This document shows, one piece after another, positions 1 to 7,258 of a stretch of DNA of 14,359 nucleotides. Within the stretch, counting starts at the first letter, position 1. Each line of letters starts with the position of its first letter. Made by a program: the position numbers and the translations under genes. The DNA is from Nanohaloarchaea archaeon SW_4_43_9 (GTDB lineage: Archaea; Nanohalarchaeota; Nanosalinia; Nanosalinales; Nanosalinaceae). Below the pieces are notes generated by a model. The model saw only the letters and a program-made list of their open reading frames with translations, did no database searches and was not told the origin of the DNA. The stretch spans positions 1,633 through 15,991 of the forward strand of contig PXPD01000019.1 of assembly GCA_003009815.1 (NCBI GenBank), read 5' to 3'.

Positions 1-1
1 G

Positions 2-781
2 GATAAATACCGGTTGCACAGGATAATCAGAGGCGATCTGGAGATTGGACAGATAGTAGCCGGAGATATAGATGCGGATAGAATGGATTATCTTATCCGG
101 GATGCTCACGCTACAGGAGTGAAGCACGGAGAGATAGACGTTGATACTATTATACGGTTAGCAGAGATTGACTCACGTAGACTTGTATATGATGAAAAAG
201 CGGTTACATCACTGGAATCACTGCTCGCATCCCGTTTCCATATGACCAAATCTGTTTACAAGCATCACGCCGTGGAAATTGCAGAGAAAATGGTTCAGAG
301 AGCGCTGGATAATCATCTTGAGGATAACCGTCTGGAGAGGATCATGAGGCTGGACGACTATGATGCACATAATGAACTCCTGGAATCAGAGGGTGTGTCC
401 TGTAAAATGTACGAGAGAGTGAAGAATCGTAAACTGTACAAGAGAGCGTTTATATACAGAGGAGATCAGGGAGAGCTTAAACATCTGGAGCAGAGAATGG
501 AAAGCCCTGAGGAGATAGAGAGGGAAATAGCGGAGAGAGCAGGAGTTGAATCTCACGAAGTTATAGTGGATCCTCCGTCGACGCCCGGAATAACCGATTT
601 CGATATCAAGATAAAGAAAAGTAATGGGGAGGTCGTCAAGATGTCAGAGATATCCCATTTCCCGGATATGCTATCAGAAGCAGAATGGCAGACTGTCGAT
701 CTGAAAGTATACTCTCCTGAAGAAGTCAGAGAAGAAGTTAGAGAAGCTGCATCGGAAAAAGTAAATAACATGATCAAATAG
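2..781 (+). CDS. HD-superfamily phosphohydrolase (dGTPase/SAMHD1-like, COG1078 type), 5' end missing
   Basis: The reading frame is open to the left edge, so this is the last 259 codons of a longer gene. The TTG at 14 is not a credible start, because the conserved domain is already under way there. The stretch ...D-A-D-R-M-D-Y-L-I-R-D-A...T-G-V at about residues 23-40 matches the block that follows the catalytic HD residues in COG1078 phosphohydrolases, which cleave nucleotide or dNTP phosphates. The HD metal-binding residues themselves lie outside the window. The C-terminal half is charged and lacks membrane segments, so the protein is probably cytoplasmic. The gene ends at TAG 779-781 and overlaps the end of the opposing MinD-like gene by 8 bp. 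Family assignment is fairly firm; the exact substrate cannot be read from the sequence. Confidence 0.8.
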   Translation, partial: DKYRLHRIIRGDLEIGQIVAGDIDADRMDYLIRDAHATGVKHGEIDVDTIIRLAEIDSRRLVYDEKAVTSLESLLASRFHMTKSVYKHHAVEIAEKMVQRALDNHLEDNRLERIMRLDDYDAHNELLESEGVSCKMYERVKNRKLYKRAFIYRGDQGELKHLEQRMESPEEIEREIAERAGVESHEVIVDPPSTPGITDFDIKIKKSNGEVVKMSEISHFPDMLSEAEWQTVDLKVYSPEEVREEVREAASEKVNNMIK

Positions 782-1538
782 GCGACACATCTTGAAGCCG
801 CATCTTCAGTCTTTTTTGCAGAGGTCTCTTCGGAGGTTCACGCCCCTTTAAAGTGTGGGCAACATCCTCAATTGCATAGGAGGCTCTTGAATCCGGTTTG
901 TATGATACAACCGGTTTTCTCAATGCAATTCCTTCCCTTACATGCTTATGCTCAGGAACTTCTCCTATAATTTCCTCATCTACCAGCTCCTTAATATCCT
1001 CGTGCTCTACCTCGGATTTCTCATCTCTTACCATGTTCATCACAAGCCCAAGTATCTCTCTATCCATTTCTTCAGCCAGTTTTTTGGCTCCAAGAGTATT
1101 TGTTAGAGCAGGGAGCTCCGGATGTGAAACAAGTAGTACTTCATCTGAGGTCTCAATCGCTGCCTGAACCTCGTCATCAGTTCCTGCAGCAGCGTCAATG
1201 AGTACAAAGTCTTTATCGCCAAGGAAGTCCACTATCGAGTGCTTTAGGTTCTGCTCTTGACCGTTAAACTCTAGAACTGAAGCTGGTAGAATCGAAACTC
1301 CTTCAGGGTGCTTGGCGACTGCCTGTGTGATATATGCGTCACCTTCAAGAACATCGTTTAATGAGACATCCTGGAAACCTACTCCAAAATGCTGTGCGAT
1401 GTTTGCCCCGGTGAAATTTCCGTCGATAATCAGGACATCCTCTCCCTGATTGGATAAAGCCACACCGAGATTAGCTGTCAAAGTAGTCTTTCCCGCACCT
1501 CCTTTACCGGAAACCACTGAAATCACACGTGTCATCAT
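774..1538 (-). CDS. MinD/ParA-family ATPase, paralogue 1
   Basis: A 254-residue deviant Walker A ATPase. The P-loop G-K-G-G-A-G-K-T-T is at residues 11-19, with the signature lysine of MinD/ParA proteins. The switch I region reads D-G-N at 39-41 and the Walker B-like strand is F-V-L-I-D near residue 115. MinD-type proteins dimerise on ATP and position other machinery at membranes or cell poles. The C-terminus is basic and could be amphipathic (K-R-P-L-Q-K-R-L-K-M-R-L), possibly a membrane-targeting helix. It is the last gene of a three-gene operon, 32 nt after the small membrane protein gene. Two ATGs lie in tandem (1538 and 1535); the second aligns with the M-T-R start of the upstream paralogue, and a TTTTATT box about 27 nt before it may allow separate leaderless expression. 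It overlaps the opposing HD gene by 8 bp. Confidence 0.9.
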   Translation of the reverse strand: MMTRVISVVSGKGGAGKTTLTANLGVALSNQGEDVLIIDGNFTGANIAQHFGVGFQDVSLNDVLEGDAYITQAVAKHPEGVSILPASVLEFNGQEQNLKHSIVDFLGDKDFVLIDAAAGTDDEVQAAIETSDEVLLVSHPELPALTNTLGAKKLAEEMDREILGLVMNMVRDEKSEVEHEDIKELVDEEIIGEVPEHKHVREGIALRKPVVSYKPDSRASYAIEDVAHTLKGREPPKRPLQKRLKMRLQDVSPI

Positions 1539-1558
1539 GTTTCAATTATTTTTCCCGG

Positions 1559-1565
1559 AATAAAA
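1559..1565 (-). promoter_or_regulatory. possible internal TATA box for the downstream MinD-like gene
   Basis: On the minus strand the sequence reads TTTTATT, centred 24-27 nt before the tandem ATGs at 1538/1535. The spacing fits the leaderless promoters seen elsewhere in the window. No Shine-Dalgarno site precedes the ATGs. The evidence is weak because the region is AT-rich. Confidence 0.3.
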
Positions 1566-1570
1566 GAGTA

Positions 1571-1963
1571 TCACTCATAGTCGAATACCTGGTCGCATCC
1601 ATCGATCTTGAGGCGGACTTCTGAATAATTGGTGCCGTTAACGCTGGCAGTAGCAATTGACTCCTGCTTTACATCATGAACCTGGACTGTGGTATTTCTT
1701 CCTCCTTTAAAGCTTGCTGAAAGATGTTCTATATCCCTGTTAACTCGGAAGGAGATCCTAGTTGAATTCTCAGAATAGCTGAGATCAAGGAAATCTACAT
1801 CGAGACGGCTGCATTCTATAGTGTTGGACTGATCCTGTATAACCTGATCGCCTGTATCAGTTACCGAACCTGAAATCCAATTATAAACGAAAAATCCGAA
1901 AACTGCTATAAACAACATTAAAACAAGAGTACCTGGCTTAAACATGAACTGTCCTTTCCTCAT
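1571..1963 (-). CDS. small membrane-anchored protein with an extracellular domain, encoded between two MinD genes
   Basis: I do not recognise a family for this 130-residue protein. A short basic start (M-R-K-G-Q) is followed by one hydrophobic segment at about residues 12-31. The remaining roughly 100 residues are polar and look strand-rich. Two cysteines (C51, C123) bracket the outer domain and could form a disulfide. Four N-glycosylation sequons (N66, N90, N109, N112) support an extracellular location. The K-G-Q start recalls class III (pilin-like) signal peptides, but the usual Glu after the cleavage site is missing, so a plain N-terminal anchor is equally likely. The start lies 2 nt after the stop of the upstream MinD gene and has an AGGT site about 8 nt before it, so the two are probably translationally coupled. 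Placement suggests a partner or cargo of the MinD proteins (inference). Confidence 0.8.
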   Translation of the reverse strand: MRKGQFMFKPGTLVLMLFIAVFGFFVYNWISGSVTDTGDQVIQDQSNTIECSRLDVDFLDLSYSENSTRISFRVNRDIEHLSASFKGGRNTTVQVHDVKQESIATASVNGTNYSEVRLKIDGCDQVFDYE

Positions 1964-1965
1964 CT

Positions 1966-2733
1966 CTACCTTAACTTATTTACTATCTTGGTGAAAAAGC
2001 CTTCTTCCCTCAGATCCGGTTCGTAGTCAAGGCCTGCTACCTCCGCGGCCACACCCTTGAACCTTTCCGAAACATGGTGGTTGGGGTCGTGATGAACCAT
2101 AGGCTTCTTGACTGCAAGCGCTTCCTGAACCTTCTCATGTTCCGGTACCTCCATGATTACTTCATGGCCAAGCATAGACTCGATCTCGTCTTCATCCAGT
2201 TCCGACTCATGACCTGTCTTCCGGTTAACAACAATCCCAAGGACATCAGTCCCTGCCTCCTCAGCTATATTAACCGTCTTAAGTGCATCAGTAACTGCCG
2301 GAAGATTAGGATTGGTGACGACAAGAACTTCATCTGATGCCTCAATAGCGTTAATCGATTCGCTTCCTAGACCTGCTGCCGAGTCAACGAGGACAAAATC
2401 AGGTTCTCCGACAGTGTCAAGTAAAACATCGCTCAGGTTCTCCGGTGAAGTATCGACAAGATCCTCGATTGAAAGACCCGCGGGAACGACACGAAGACCT
2501 GAATTATGGATATACATTGCCTCGGTTATGTGTGCATTGCCCTTTAGAACATCGTGAAGAGTATTTGGATACAACGGAATTCCCAGGTGGAAACCTAGAT
2601 TAGGGTTGGTAAGATTAGCGTCTAGAACAATAGTATCCGTGCCGAACTGGGTTAATGCAGCTCCCAGGTTGGAAGTTACTGTGGTTTTCCCTGTACCTCC
2701 TTTGCCACTACTAACACATACAAGGCGGGTCAT
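1966..2733 (-). CDS. MinD/ParA-family ATPase, paralogue 2
   Basis: A 255-residue MinD-like ATPase with the P-loop S-G-K-G-G-T-G-K-T-T at residues 9-18, switch region D-A-N-L-T at 38-42, and Walker B-like F-V-L-V-D near residue 109. The C-terminus (E-E-G-F-F-T-K-I-V-N-K-L-R) closely resembles the amphipathic membrane-targeting tail of bacterial MinD. I chose the ATG at 2733 rather than the upstream ATG at 2760. It starts with M-T-R like the paralogue, places the P-loop at the usual distance, and has a TATA-like AATTTAAAT box about 30 nt upstream, as expected for a leaderless mRNA; nothing similar precedes 2760. It is the first gene of the operon minD-membrane protein-minD. Its cellular cargo is unknown. 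In haloarchaea MinD homologues are known to affect placement of archaella and other polar structures. Confidence 0.9.
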   Translation of the reverse strand: MTRLVCVSSGKGGTGKTTVTSNLGAALTQFGTDTIVLDANLTNPNLGFHLGIPLYPNTLHDVLKGNAHITEAMYIHNSGLRVVPAGLSIEDLVDTSPENLSDVLLDTVGEPDFVLVDSAAGLGSESINAIEASDEVLVVTNPNLPAVTDALKTVNIAEEAGTDVLGIVVNRKTGHESELDEDEIESMLGHEVIMEVPEHEKVQEALAVKKPMVHHDPNHHVSERFKGVAAEVAGLDYEPDLREEGFFTKIVNKLR

Positions 2734-2758
2734 CGTATCAATGAATTTGAAGATCGCC

Positions 2759-2767
2759 ATTTAAATT
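2759..2767 (-). promoter_or_regulatory. TATA-like box of the minus-strand MinD operon
   Basis: The minus strand reads AATTTAAAT, centred about 30 nt before the ATG at 2733. There is no Shine-Dalgarno site in the interval, which fits leaderless transcription. It also decides the start choice for the first MinD gene. Confidence 0.5.
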
Positions 2768-2815
2768 ACCTACTGAAGGCGGGACGACGGGTCACCATCT
2801 AACTTTACCCCTAAT

Positions 2816-2823
2816 CCTATAAG
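2816..2823 (+). promoter_or_regulatory. TATA-like box of the small two-helix membrane protein gene
   Basis: CCTATAAG is centred 28 nt before the ATG at 2849. The region 2761-2848 therefore carries divergent promoters, one for this gene and one for the minus-strand MinD operon. Confidence 0.5.
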
Positions 2824-2848
2824 AGTGCAGTGACAAAAATAGTCTGTG

Positions 2849-3082
2849 ATGAGAGAGGCAGATTATATGCAGGACACACGGGAAATGCTTATGCATGGAC
2901 TGGTGCTTGCAACAATCCTCGTATTCTGGGCTGTAGTATCACAGCTCGTAGGGTTCGGGATTCAGGCAGCCAATCTAAGCAGCGATTTATCGGCCAGTAT
3001 TGCAGGAACCCTTGGTCAGACAGGGATAGTCAACGCCGCACTCTACATCCTTGTAGTAGCCGTCAGAAACTACAGGGAATAA
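2849..3082 (+). CDS. small membrane protein with two transmembrane helices, unknown function
   Basis: I do not recognise this 77-residue protein. It has a charged N-terminus of about 15 residues and two hydrophobic segments, roughly residues 17-38 and 57-72, separated by a polar loop with several Ser residues. It ends in a short basic tail (R-N-Y-R-E). This is a helical-hairpin membrane protein, probably with both ends on the cytoplasmic side (inferred from charges). A GTG at 2846 directly precedes the chosen ATG and could also be used. The TATA-like CCTATAAG lies 26-28 nt upstream with no Shine-Dalgarno site, fitting a leaderless mRNA. It is divergent from the MinD operon and ends about 78 nt before leuS, with a T-rich terminator between. 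Confidence 0.75.
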   Translation: MREADYMQDTREMLMHGLVLATILVFWAVVSQLVGFGIQAANLSSDLSASIAGTLGQTGIVNAALYILVVAVRNYRE

Positions 3083-3094
3083 ATCCACCATATA

Positions 3095-3107
3095 TTTTTT
3101 CTTTTTC
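3095..3107 (+). terminator. oligo-T terminator after the small membrane protein gene
   Basis: The coding strand carries two T-runs separated by a C (TTTTTT-C-TTTTT) 13 nt after the stop codon. Archaeal RNA polymerase commonly terminates at such runs without a hairpin. It separates this gene from leuS, which has its own TATA box. Confidence 0.55.
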
Positions 3108-3129
3108 TAGATAGCCCTAAATGTTCAAA

Positions 3130-3138
3130 TTAAAATAA
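3130..3138 (+). promoter_or_regulatory. TATA-like box of leuS
   Basis: TTAAAATAA is centred 26 nt before the leuS ATG at 3160. No Shine-Dalgarno motif is seen before the ATG, consistent with a leaderless leuS transcript. Confidence 0.55.
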
Positions 3139-3159
3139 GTTCAGCTTCTATCAGTTCCC

Positions 3160-6006
3160 ATGAGTCAGGACTTTGCCGACAAACTCAACTCAATCGAAAG
3201 TAAATGGCAGGAAAGATGGGATGAAGAGAAAATATTCGAACCGGATCCGAACAATGACGATAAATTCTTCATAACCGTGGCCTATCCTTACCCGAGCGGC
3301 GGAATGCATATCGGCCATGTCTCCACTTATACTCTGCCAGATGTTTTCGCACGGTACAAGAGAATGCAGGGATACAACGTTCTGTTCCCGATGTCATGGC
3401 ATGTCACAGGCACACCAATAATCGGAGCTCTGGAAAGGCTCCAAAAAGGAGAGGAGAAACAGATTGAAGTTCTCAGGGATGTATACAACGTCCCGGAAGA
3501 GGAAATGGAGAGCTGGGAGGAGCCGATGGATTATGCTAACTACTTCATCGAAAACTCTTACAAGAATAACATGAAAAATCTCGGTTTCTCCGTTGACTGG
3601 CGCCGAGAATTCAACACCAGCCAGGAACAGTATAACAGGTTTATCGAGTGGCAGTACAGGAAACTGAGGGAAAAAGGTCTGGTAAAACAGGGCCTCCATC
3701 CAACAAAGTACTGTCTAAACGATAAGAATCCTGTCACCACACACGACCTACTTGAAGGAGAAAGCGCTGAAAAGCAGGAGTACTCCCTCGTCAAGTTCGA
3801 GAAAGAAGATTATGTATTCCCGATGGCTACTCTCCGACCTGAAACAGTTTTCGGAGTAACTCACACACTGGTTAATCCGGAAGTAAATTATGTAACGGCA
3901 GGAGTCGACGGAGAGAACTGGGTTGTCTCAGAAGAAGCAGCTGAGAAGCTCAAACACCAAGATAGAGAGATTGAGATAACCGGAGAAATATCAGGTTCAG
4001 AGCTAGTTGGAGAGACCTTGAAGAACCCGGTTACTGGCGAATCGGTGCTGATGCTTCCTGCATCATTTGTTGGCTCGGACTCGGGTACAGGACTTGTAAT
4101 GTCTGTTCCGGCACACGCTCCTTACGACTGGATCTCACTTAAAGATATTCAGAGAGACGAAGCTCTCCTCAGAGAATATGGAATTAATCCAGAAGTTGTA
4201 CAGGAAATTGAACCTAAAACTATAATCAATGTCGAAGGATTTGACGATGTCCCGGCAAGAGAAGCATGTGAAGAGTATGGAGTCGAATCACAGGAAGATG
4301 AAGAAGCACTTGAGAAAGCAACTGAAGAGATATACGAGAAAGAGTTCCACACCGGAACTTTGAACGCAAACTGCCAGAACTTCGCCTCTGAAAAAGTCAA
4401 TGCTATCAAAGATAGACTCACTGAGCAGTTCGAGAACCAGGGCAGATTCGACTCCATGTACGACTTCTCAGAAGAAGTCGTCTGTCGATGTGGGGGAAAA
4501 GTAATAGTCTCGATGCAGGACTCATGGTTCCTCGAATACGGAAACAAAGGATGGAAGGACAAAGTTACAAGCTGTCTTGATGACATGGAGTTAATCCCTG
4601 AGAACACACGTAATCAGTATGAGCATACAATCAACTGGCTTGAATCATGGCCCTGTATCAGAAACTATGGTCTCGGTACTAAACTTCCGCTTGATGAAGA
4701 CTTTGTGATCGAACCTCTTTCCGACTCGACCATCTACATGGCTTTCTACACCATCAGACACATAATCGAAGATGTAAGTGCGGAGAAGCTTGAGCCAGAG
4801 TTCTTCGACTATGTTTTCAACGAAGAAGGGACAGCAGAAGAAGTAGCAGATAGTACAGAAATTAATCTGGAGACAATTGAAGAAGCGAGAGAAAGCTTTG
4901 ATTACTGGTATCCGCTTGACTGGAGAACTTCCGCTAACGAACTGATCCAGAACCACCTCACCTTCTTCATGTACCACCACACCGCATTATTCGAAGAAGA
5001 GAGCTGGCCTGAAGGAATCGCAACATGGGGAATGGGTCTACTTGAAGGAGAGAAAATGTCTACCTCGAAAGGGCATGTAGTGCCGGCGGATGAAGCACTA
5101 GATAAATACGGTGCGGATACATCCCGATTCTTCCTTTTCGCCTCAGTTGAACCATGGCAGGACTTTGACTGGAAATCAGAGGAAGTAAAAGACTACAGAA
5201 CCAAGCTGAAAAAATTCTACAACAGAACCCTTGAACTTCACGGCGAAGGAGTTGAAAGAGAACACAACAACCTTGACAGGTATGTTATCTCAAGGCTAAA
5301 CAAGATTAAGAGAGAAGCGACGGAAGGACTTGAAGAGTTCCAGACCAGAAAAGCCGGCCTGAAAGCATTCTTCGAGCTTAACTCGCTGATTAACACTTAT
5401 AATAGCCGAAGCGACGAGCTAAACGCCAAGGTAGTTGAAGAAGCATTAGAGACCCAGATCAAGTTGATGGCTCCTTTCACACCACATATATGTGAGGAAC
5501 TGTGGAATGAAACCGGGCATGAAACACTTGTCTCCGAGGAGGACTGGCCGGAAGTTGATGAGGAAAAGATAGATGAAGAGATCGAGAGAGCTCAGGAGTT
5601 CGTAGAAAACACAGTCAGCGATATCAGAGAGCTGTCGGAGATTGTTGACGGCTTCGCAACTATAAGAATCATAACCGCGGAGAACTGGAAACGAGAGCTC
5701 TTTCAGGAAATGAATGAAGTAATCGAAGAAAGACCGGAGTTTGGAGAAGCAATGAACCGACTTATAGAAGGAAGAAAGGAATACGCAGAGACTGTCAAGA
5801 AACTTCTCCGAGAATATATGGATGATCCTGGAGCGATGCCTGAAGAAGTCTTCAGCTCAGAAAGAGAGGTAGAGATTCTTGAAGAGAACAGAGAGTTCAT
5901 CGAGAAAGAGTTCGATGTCGATATTGTAATAGAGACAGAAGAAGAATCTGGAGAGGAAAAAGCTTCAAGAGCGGAGCCAGGGAAACCTGCGATAGTGATG
6001 AAGTAA
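3160..6006 (+). CDS. leuS: leucyl-tRNA synthetase, archaeal type
   Basis: A 948-residue class I aminoacyl-tRNA synthetase that charges tRNA-Leu, of normal length for archaeal LeuRS. The ATP-binding HIGH motif is at residues 50-53 (M-H-I-G-H). The KMSKS loop is present as K-M-S-T-S at 632-636, followed by S-K-G-H. The CP1 editing domain between them carries the Thr-containing T-L-R-P-E-T block (224-229) and the V-P-A-H-A-P-Y-D block (316-323), whose Asp is the conserved editing residue. An anticodon-binding helical domain covers about residues 680-830. The C-terminus ends with A-E-P-G-K-P-A-I, typical of intact archaeal LeuRS. The protein is strongly acidic, as in salt-in organisms. Transcribed alone from its own TATA box and convergent with the next gene. 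Confidence 0.98.
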   Translation: MSQDFADKLNSIESKWQERWDEEKIFEPDPNNDDKFFITVAYPYPSGGMHIGHVSTYTLPDVFARYKRMQGYNVLFPMSWHVTGTPIIGALERLQKGEEKQIEVLRDVYNVPEEEMESWEEPMDYANYFIENSYKNNMKNLGFSVDWRREFNTSQEQYNRFIEWQYRKLREKGLVKQGLHPTKYCLNDKNPVTTHDLLEGESAEKQEYSLVKFEKEDYVFPMATLRPETVFGVTHTLVNPEVNYVTAGVDGENWVVSEEAAEKLKHQDREIEITGEISGSELVGETLKNPVTGESVLMLPASFVGSDSGTGLVMSVPAHAPYDWISLKDIQRDEALLREYGINPEVVQEIEPKTIINVEGFDDVPAREACEEYGVESQEDEEALEKATEEIYEKEFHTGTLNANCQNFASEKVNAIKDRLTEQFENQGRFDSMYDFSEEVVCRCGGKVIVSMQDSWFLEYGNKGWKDKVTSCLDDMELIPENTRNQYEHTINWLESWPCIRNYGLGTKLPLDEDFVIEPLSDSTIYMAFYTIRHIIEDVSAEKLEPEFFDYVFNEEGTAEEVADSTEINLETIEEARESFDYWYPLDWRTSANELIQNHLTFFMYHHTALFEEESWPEGIATWGMGLLEGEKMSTSKGHVVPADEALDKYGADTSRFFLFASVEPWQDFDWKSEEVKDYRTKLKKFYNRTLELHGEGVEREHNNLDRYVISRLNKIKREATEGLEEFQTRKAGLKAFFELNSLINTYNSRSDELNAKVVEEALETQIKLMAPFTPHICEELWNETGHETLVSEEDWPEVDEEKIDEEIERAQEFVENTVSDIRELSEIVDGFATIRIITAENWKRELFQEMNEVIEERPEFGEAMNRLIEGRKEYAETVKKLLREYMDDPGAMPEEVFSSEREVEILEENREFIEKEFDVDIVIETEEESGEEKASRAEPGKPAIVMK

Positions 6007-6032
6007 ATGGAAGAGATTAATACCCGTAAAGT

Positions 6033-6296
6033 CTAGTAACGTTTCAGACTTTCTTCCAGTCTTTGATCAAGATGCTCGTCGACATCAACTTCTGTCTCGT
6101 TCAGCGCTTTTCTCTGTGCTGATACAAGTTGCTCCAGCTTCTGCACTCGGTTCATCATATGGCTCATAGCAACCCAGATCTGTCCGACTGAGGCGTTCTG
6201 AGCGTTCAAATAGATATTTTCTTGGTGTTCGACGTCGTCTAGAAGTGATTCAAGTGATGCCTGAAGTTCATCGGGAAGCTCTTCTACCCATTCCAT
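6033..6296 (-). CDS. small acidic coiled-coil protein, unknown function
   Basis: I do not recognise this 87-residue protein. It has no membrane segment or cysteine, is rich in Glu, Gln and Leu, and looks almost wholly helical. Heptad-like spacing across about residues 45-65 suggests a coiled coil and self-association. I chose the ATG at 6296 rather than the TTG at 6317: the extra residues of the longer form are a poor, isoleucine-rich start, and a minus-strand TTAAAA box lies 28 nt before 6296 as in neighbouring leaderless genes. It faces leuS tail to tail with 26 bp between stop codons. A cytoplasmic location is likely; a role cannot be inferred. Confidence 0.65.
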   Translation of the reverse strand: MEWVEELPDELQASLESLLDDVEHQENIYLNAQNASVGQIWVAMSHMMNRVQKLEQLVSAQRKALNETEVDVDEHLDQRLEESLKRY

Positions 6297-6319
6297 ACTG
6301 ATTATAAATATGATCAAAT

Positions 6320-6328
6320 TCTTTTAAC
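6320..6328 (-). promoter_or_regulatory. TATA-like box of the small coiled-coil gene
   Basis: The minus strand contains TTAAAAG, centred about 28 nt before the ATG at 6296. It supports the shorter start over the upstream TTG. Confidence 0.45.
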
Positions 6329-6473
6329 CGTTGCGCGACAAACCCGGAGGATATTTTATTCCAAATGTGTGGCTGGAGTTTCTGTAGTAAATCCTGATAA
6401 CAGGATAGATGCTTCAAAATTGGTTCTTAGATACGAGGACATAATTATCGAGAAGCTGGAGAGCTGGCAGAGT

Positions 6474-6482
6474 ATTTAATAT
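6474..6482 (+). promoter_or_regulatory. TATA-like box of the FKBP gene
   Basis: TATTTAATA is centred about 37 nt before the ATG at 6515, predicting a short leader of roughly 10 nt. Only a weak GTGA lies in the leader. The rest of the 6318-6514 gap shows no RNA gene. Confidence 0.45.
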
Positions 6483-6514
6483 TCAACCTCTGTTTTCTCT
6501 ATGTGAACTAGACA

Positions 6515-7165
6515 ATGGAAAAAGGCGACATGGTACTCGCGGACTATATCGGAAAAGCAGATGGCGAAATCTTTGATCTGACAGTAGAGGAGAAAGCACA
6601 AGAAGAGGGAATGAGTGAGGATAGAGATTTCAAACCGATTCCTGTACTTATCGGAAAGAACTATGTAATTGAAGGATTTGAAGAAGCACTGCTCGACATG
6701 GAAGTCGGAGACCAGAAAGAAGTAGAAATCTCATCAGACAAAGCATACGGAGAAAGAGACTCTGGCGCAGTCGAAACCTATCCTGAAAAAGAATTCAAGA
6801 AACAGGATGTACAGGTGAGGAGGGGAGAAGAACTGATGATCGGAAACAGGAGAGGAAAAGTAGTATCAAAGGGATCAGGTAGAGTAAGAATCGATTTTAA
6901 CCATCCTCTCGCAGGAAAAGACCTCAAATACGATATCAGAGTAAAAGAGAAAGTTGAAGATGACGAGGAGATTGCGAAGTACATTATGGATTACCGGATC
7001 GGTCACGGCTCAGAAGATATGGAGTTCGATGGAGACAAAGTCAAAGTTCCCGGAACGCACTCCCACGGCGACCACGAACACGAGCTACCGGAAGAGGTCC
7101 GGGAGAAACTGACTGAAGAGATCACTGAGTACACCGGTTTCGAGGAAATCGAGTTTACCGAGTAA
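6515..7165 (+). CDS. FKBP-type peptidyl-prolyl isomerase with insert-in-flap domain (SlyD/archaeal long FKBP)
   Basis: A 216-residue chaperone and prolyl isomerase. The FKBP core covers about residues 1-85 (V-L-I-G near 44-47, V-I-E-G-F-E-E-A-L at 51-59, Y-G-E-R-D at 78-82). The insert-in-flap chaperone domain runs about 86-125. The core returns with R-V-R-I-D-F-N-H-P-L-A-G-K (123-135), diagnostic of SlyD and archaeal FKBPs. An extra C-terminal domain of about 65 residues, as in long archaeal FKBPs, contains a histidine cluster (H182, H184, H187, H189) that could bind metal. There is no signal peptide, so it acts in the cytoplasm on nascent or unfolded proteins. It has its own TATA box and lies just upstream of ftsZ, which has separate TATA-like boxes. 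Confidence 0.93.
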   Translation: MEKGDMVLADYIGKADGEIFDLTVEEKAQEEGMSEDRDFKPIPVLIGKNYVIEGFEEALLDMEVGDQKEVEISSDKAYGERDSGAVETYPEKEFKKQDVQVRRGEELMIGNRRGKVVSKGSGRVRIDFNHPLAGKDLKYDIRVKEKVEDDEEIAKYIMDYRIGHGSEDMEFDGDKVKVPGTHSHGDHEHELPEEVREKLTEEITEYTGFEEIEFTE

Positions 7166-7192
7166 AAAACCGGGAGATCACGGAACTCGGGC

Positions 7193-7208
7193 CAATTTTA
7201 TATATTTT
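7193..7208 (+). promoter_or_regulatory. strong TATA box upstream of ftsZ, with a second weaker box at 7221-7229
   Basis: An AT-rich stretch with TTTATATATTTT is centred about 58 nt before the ftsZ ATG and would give a leader of roughly 30 nt. A second box, TTATACATAA, is centred about 33 nt before the ATG and would give an almost leaderless mRNA. Either or both may be used. A weak AAGGG lies 7-10 nt before the ATG. Confidence 0.5.
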
Positions 7209-7258
7209 CATGATAACCTCTTATACATAACAACAAAAGAAGCAAAGGGTTCTCTCAA

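Noticed and set aside
774..781. Overlap of the HD gene and MinD gene ends as a possible assembly or annotation error
   Set aside because: Both stop codons are clear and both proteins have normal-looking ends. Short tail-to-tail overlaps are common in compact genomes.
2734..2760. Nine-residue N-terminal extension of MinD paralogue 2 from ATG 2760
   Set aside because: MinD proteins start directly before the P-loop strand, the paralogue starts with M-T-R, and the TATA-like box overlaps the upstream ATG, so that codon would not be transcribed.
4149..4607. 152-codon minus-strand frame opposite leuS
   Set aside because: It lies opposite the intact leuS frame and has Ser-rich composition typical of a shadow frame.
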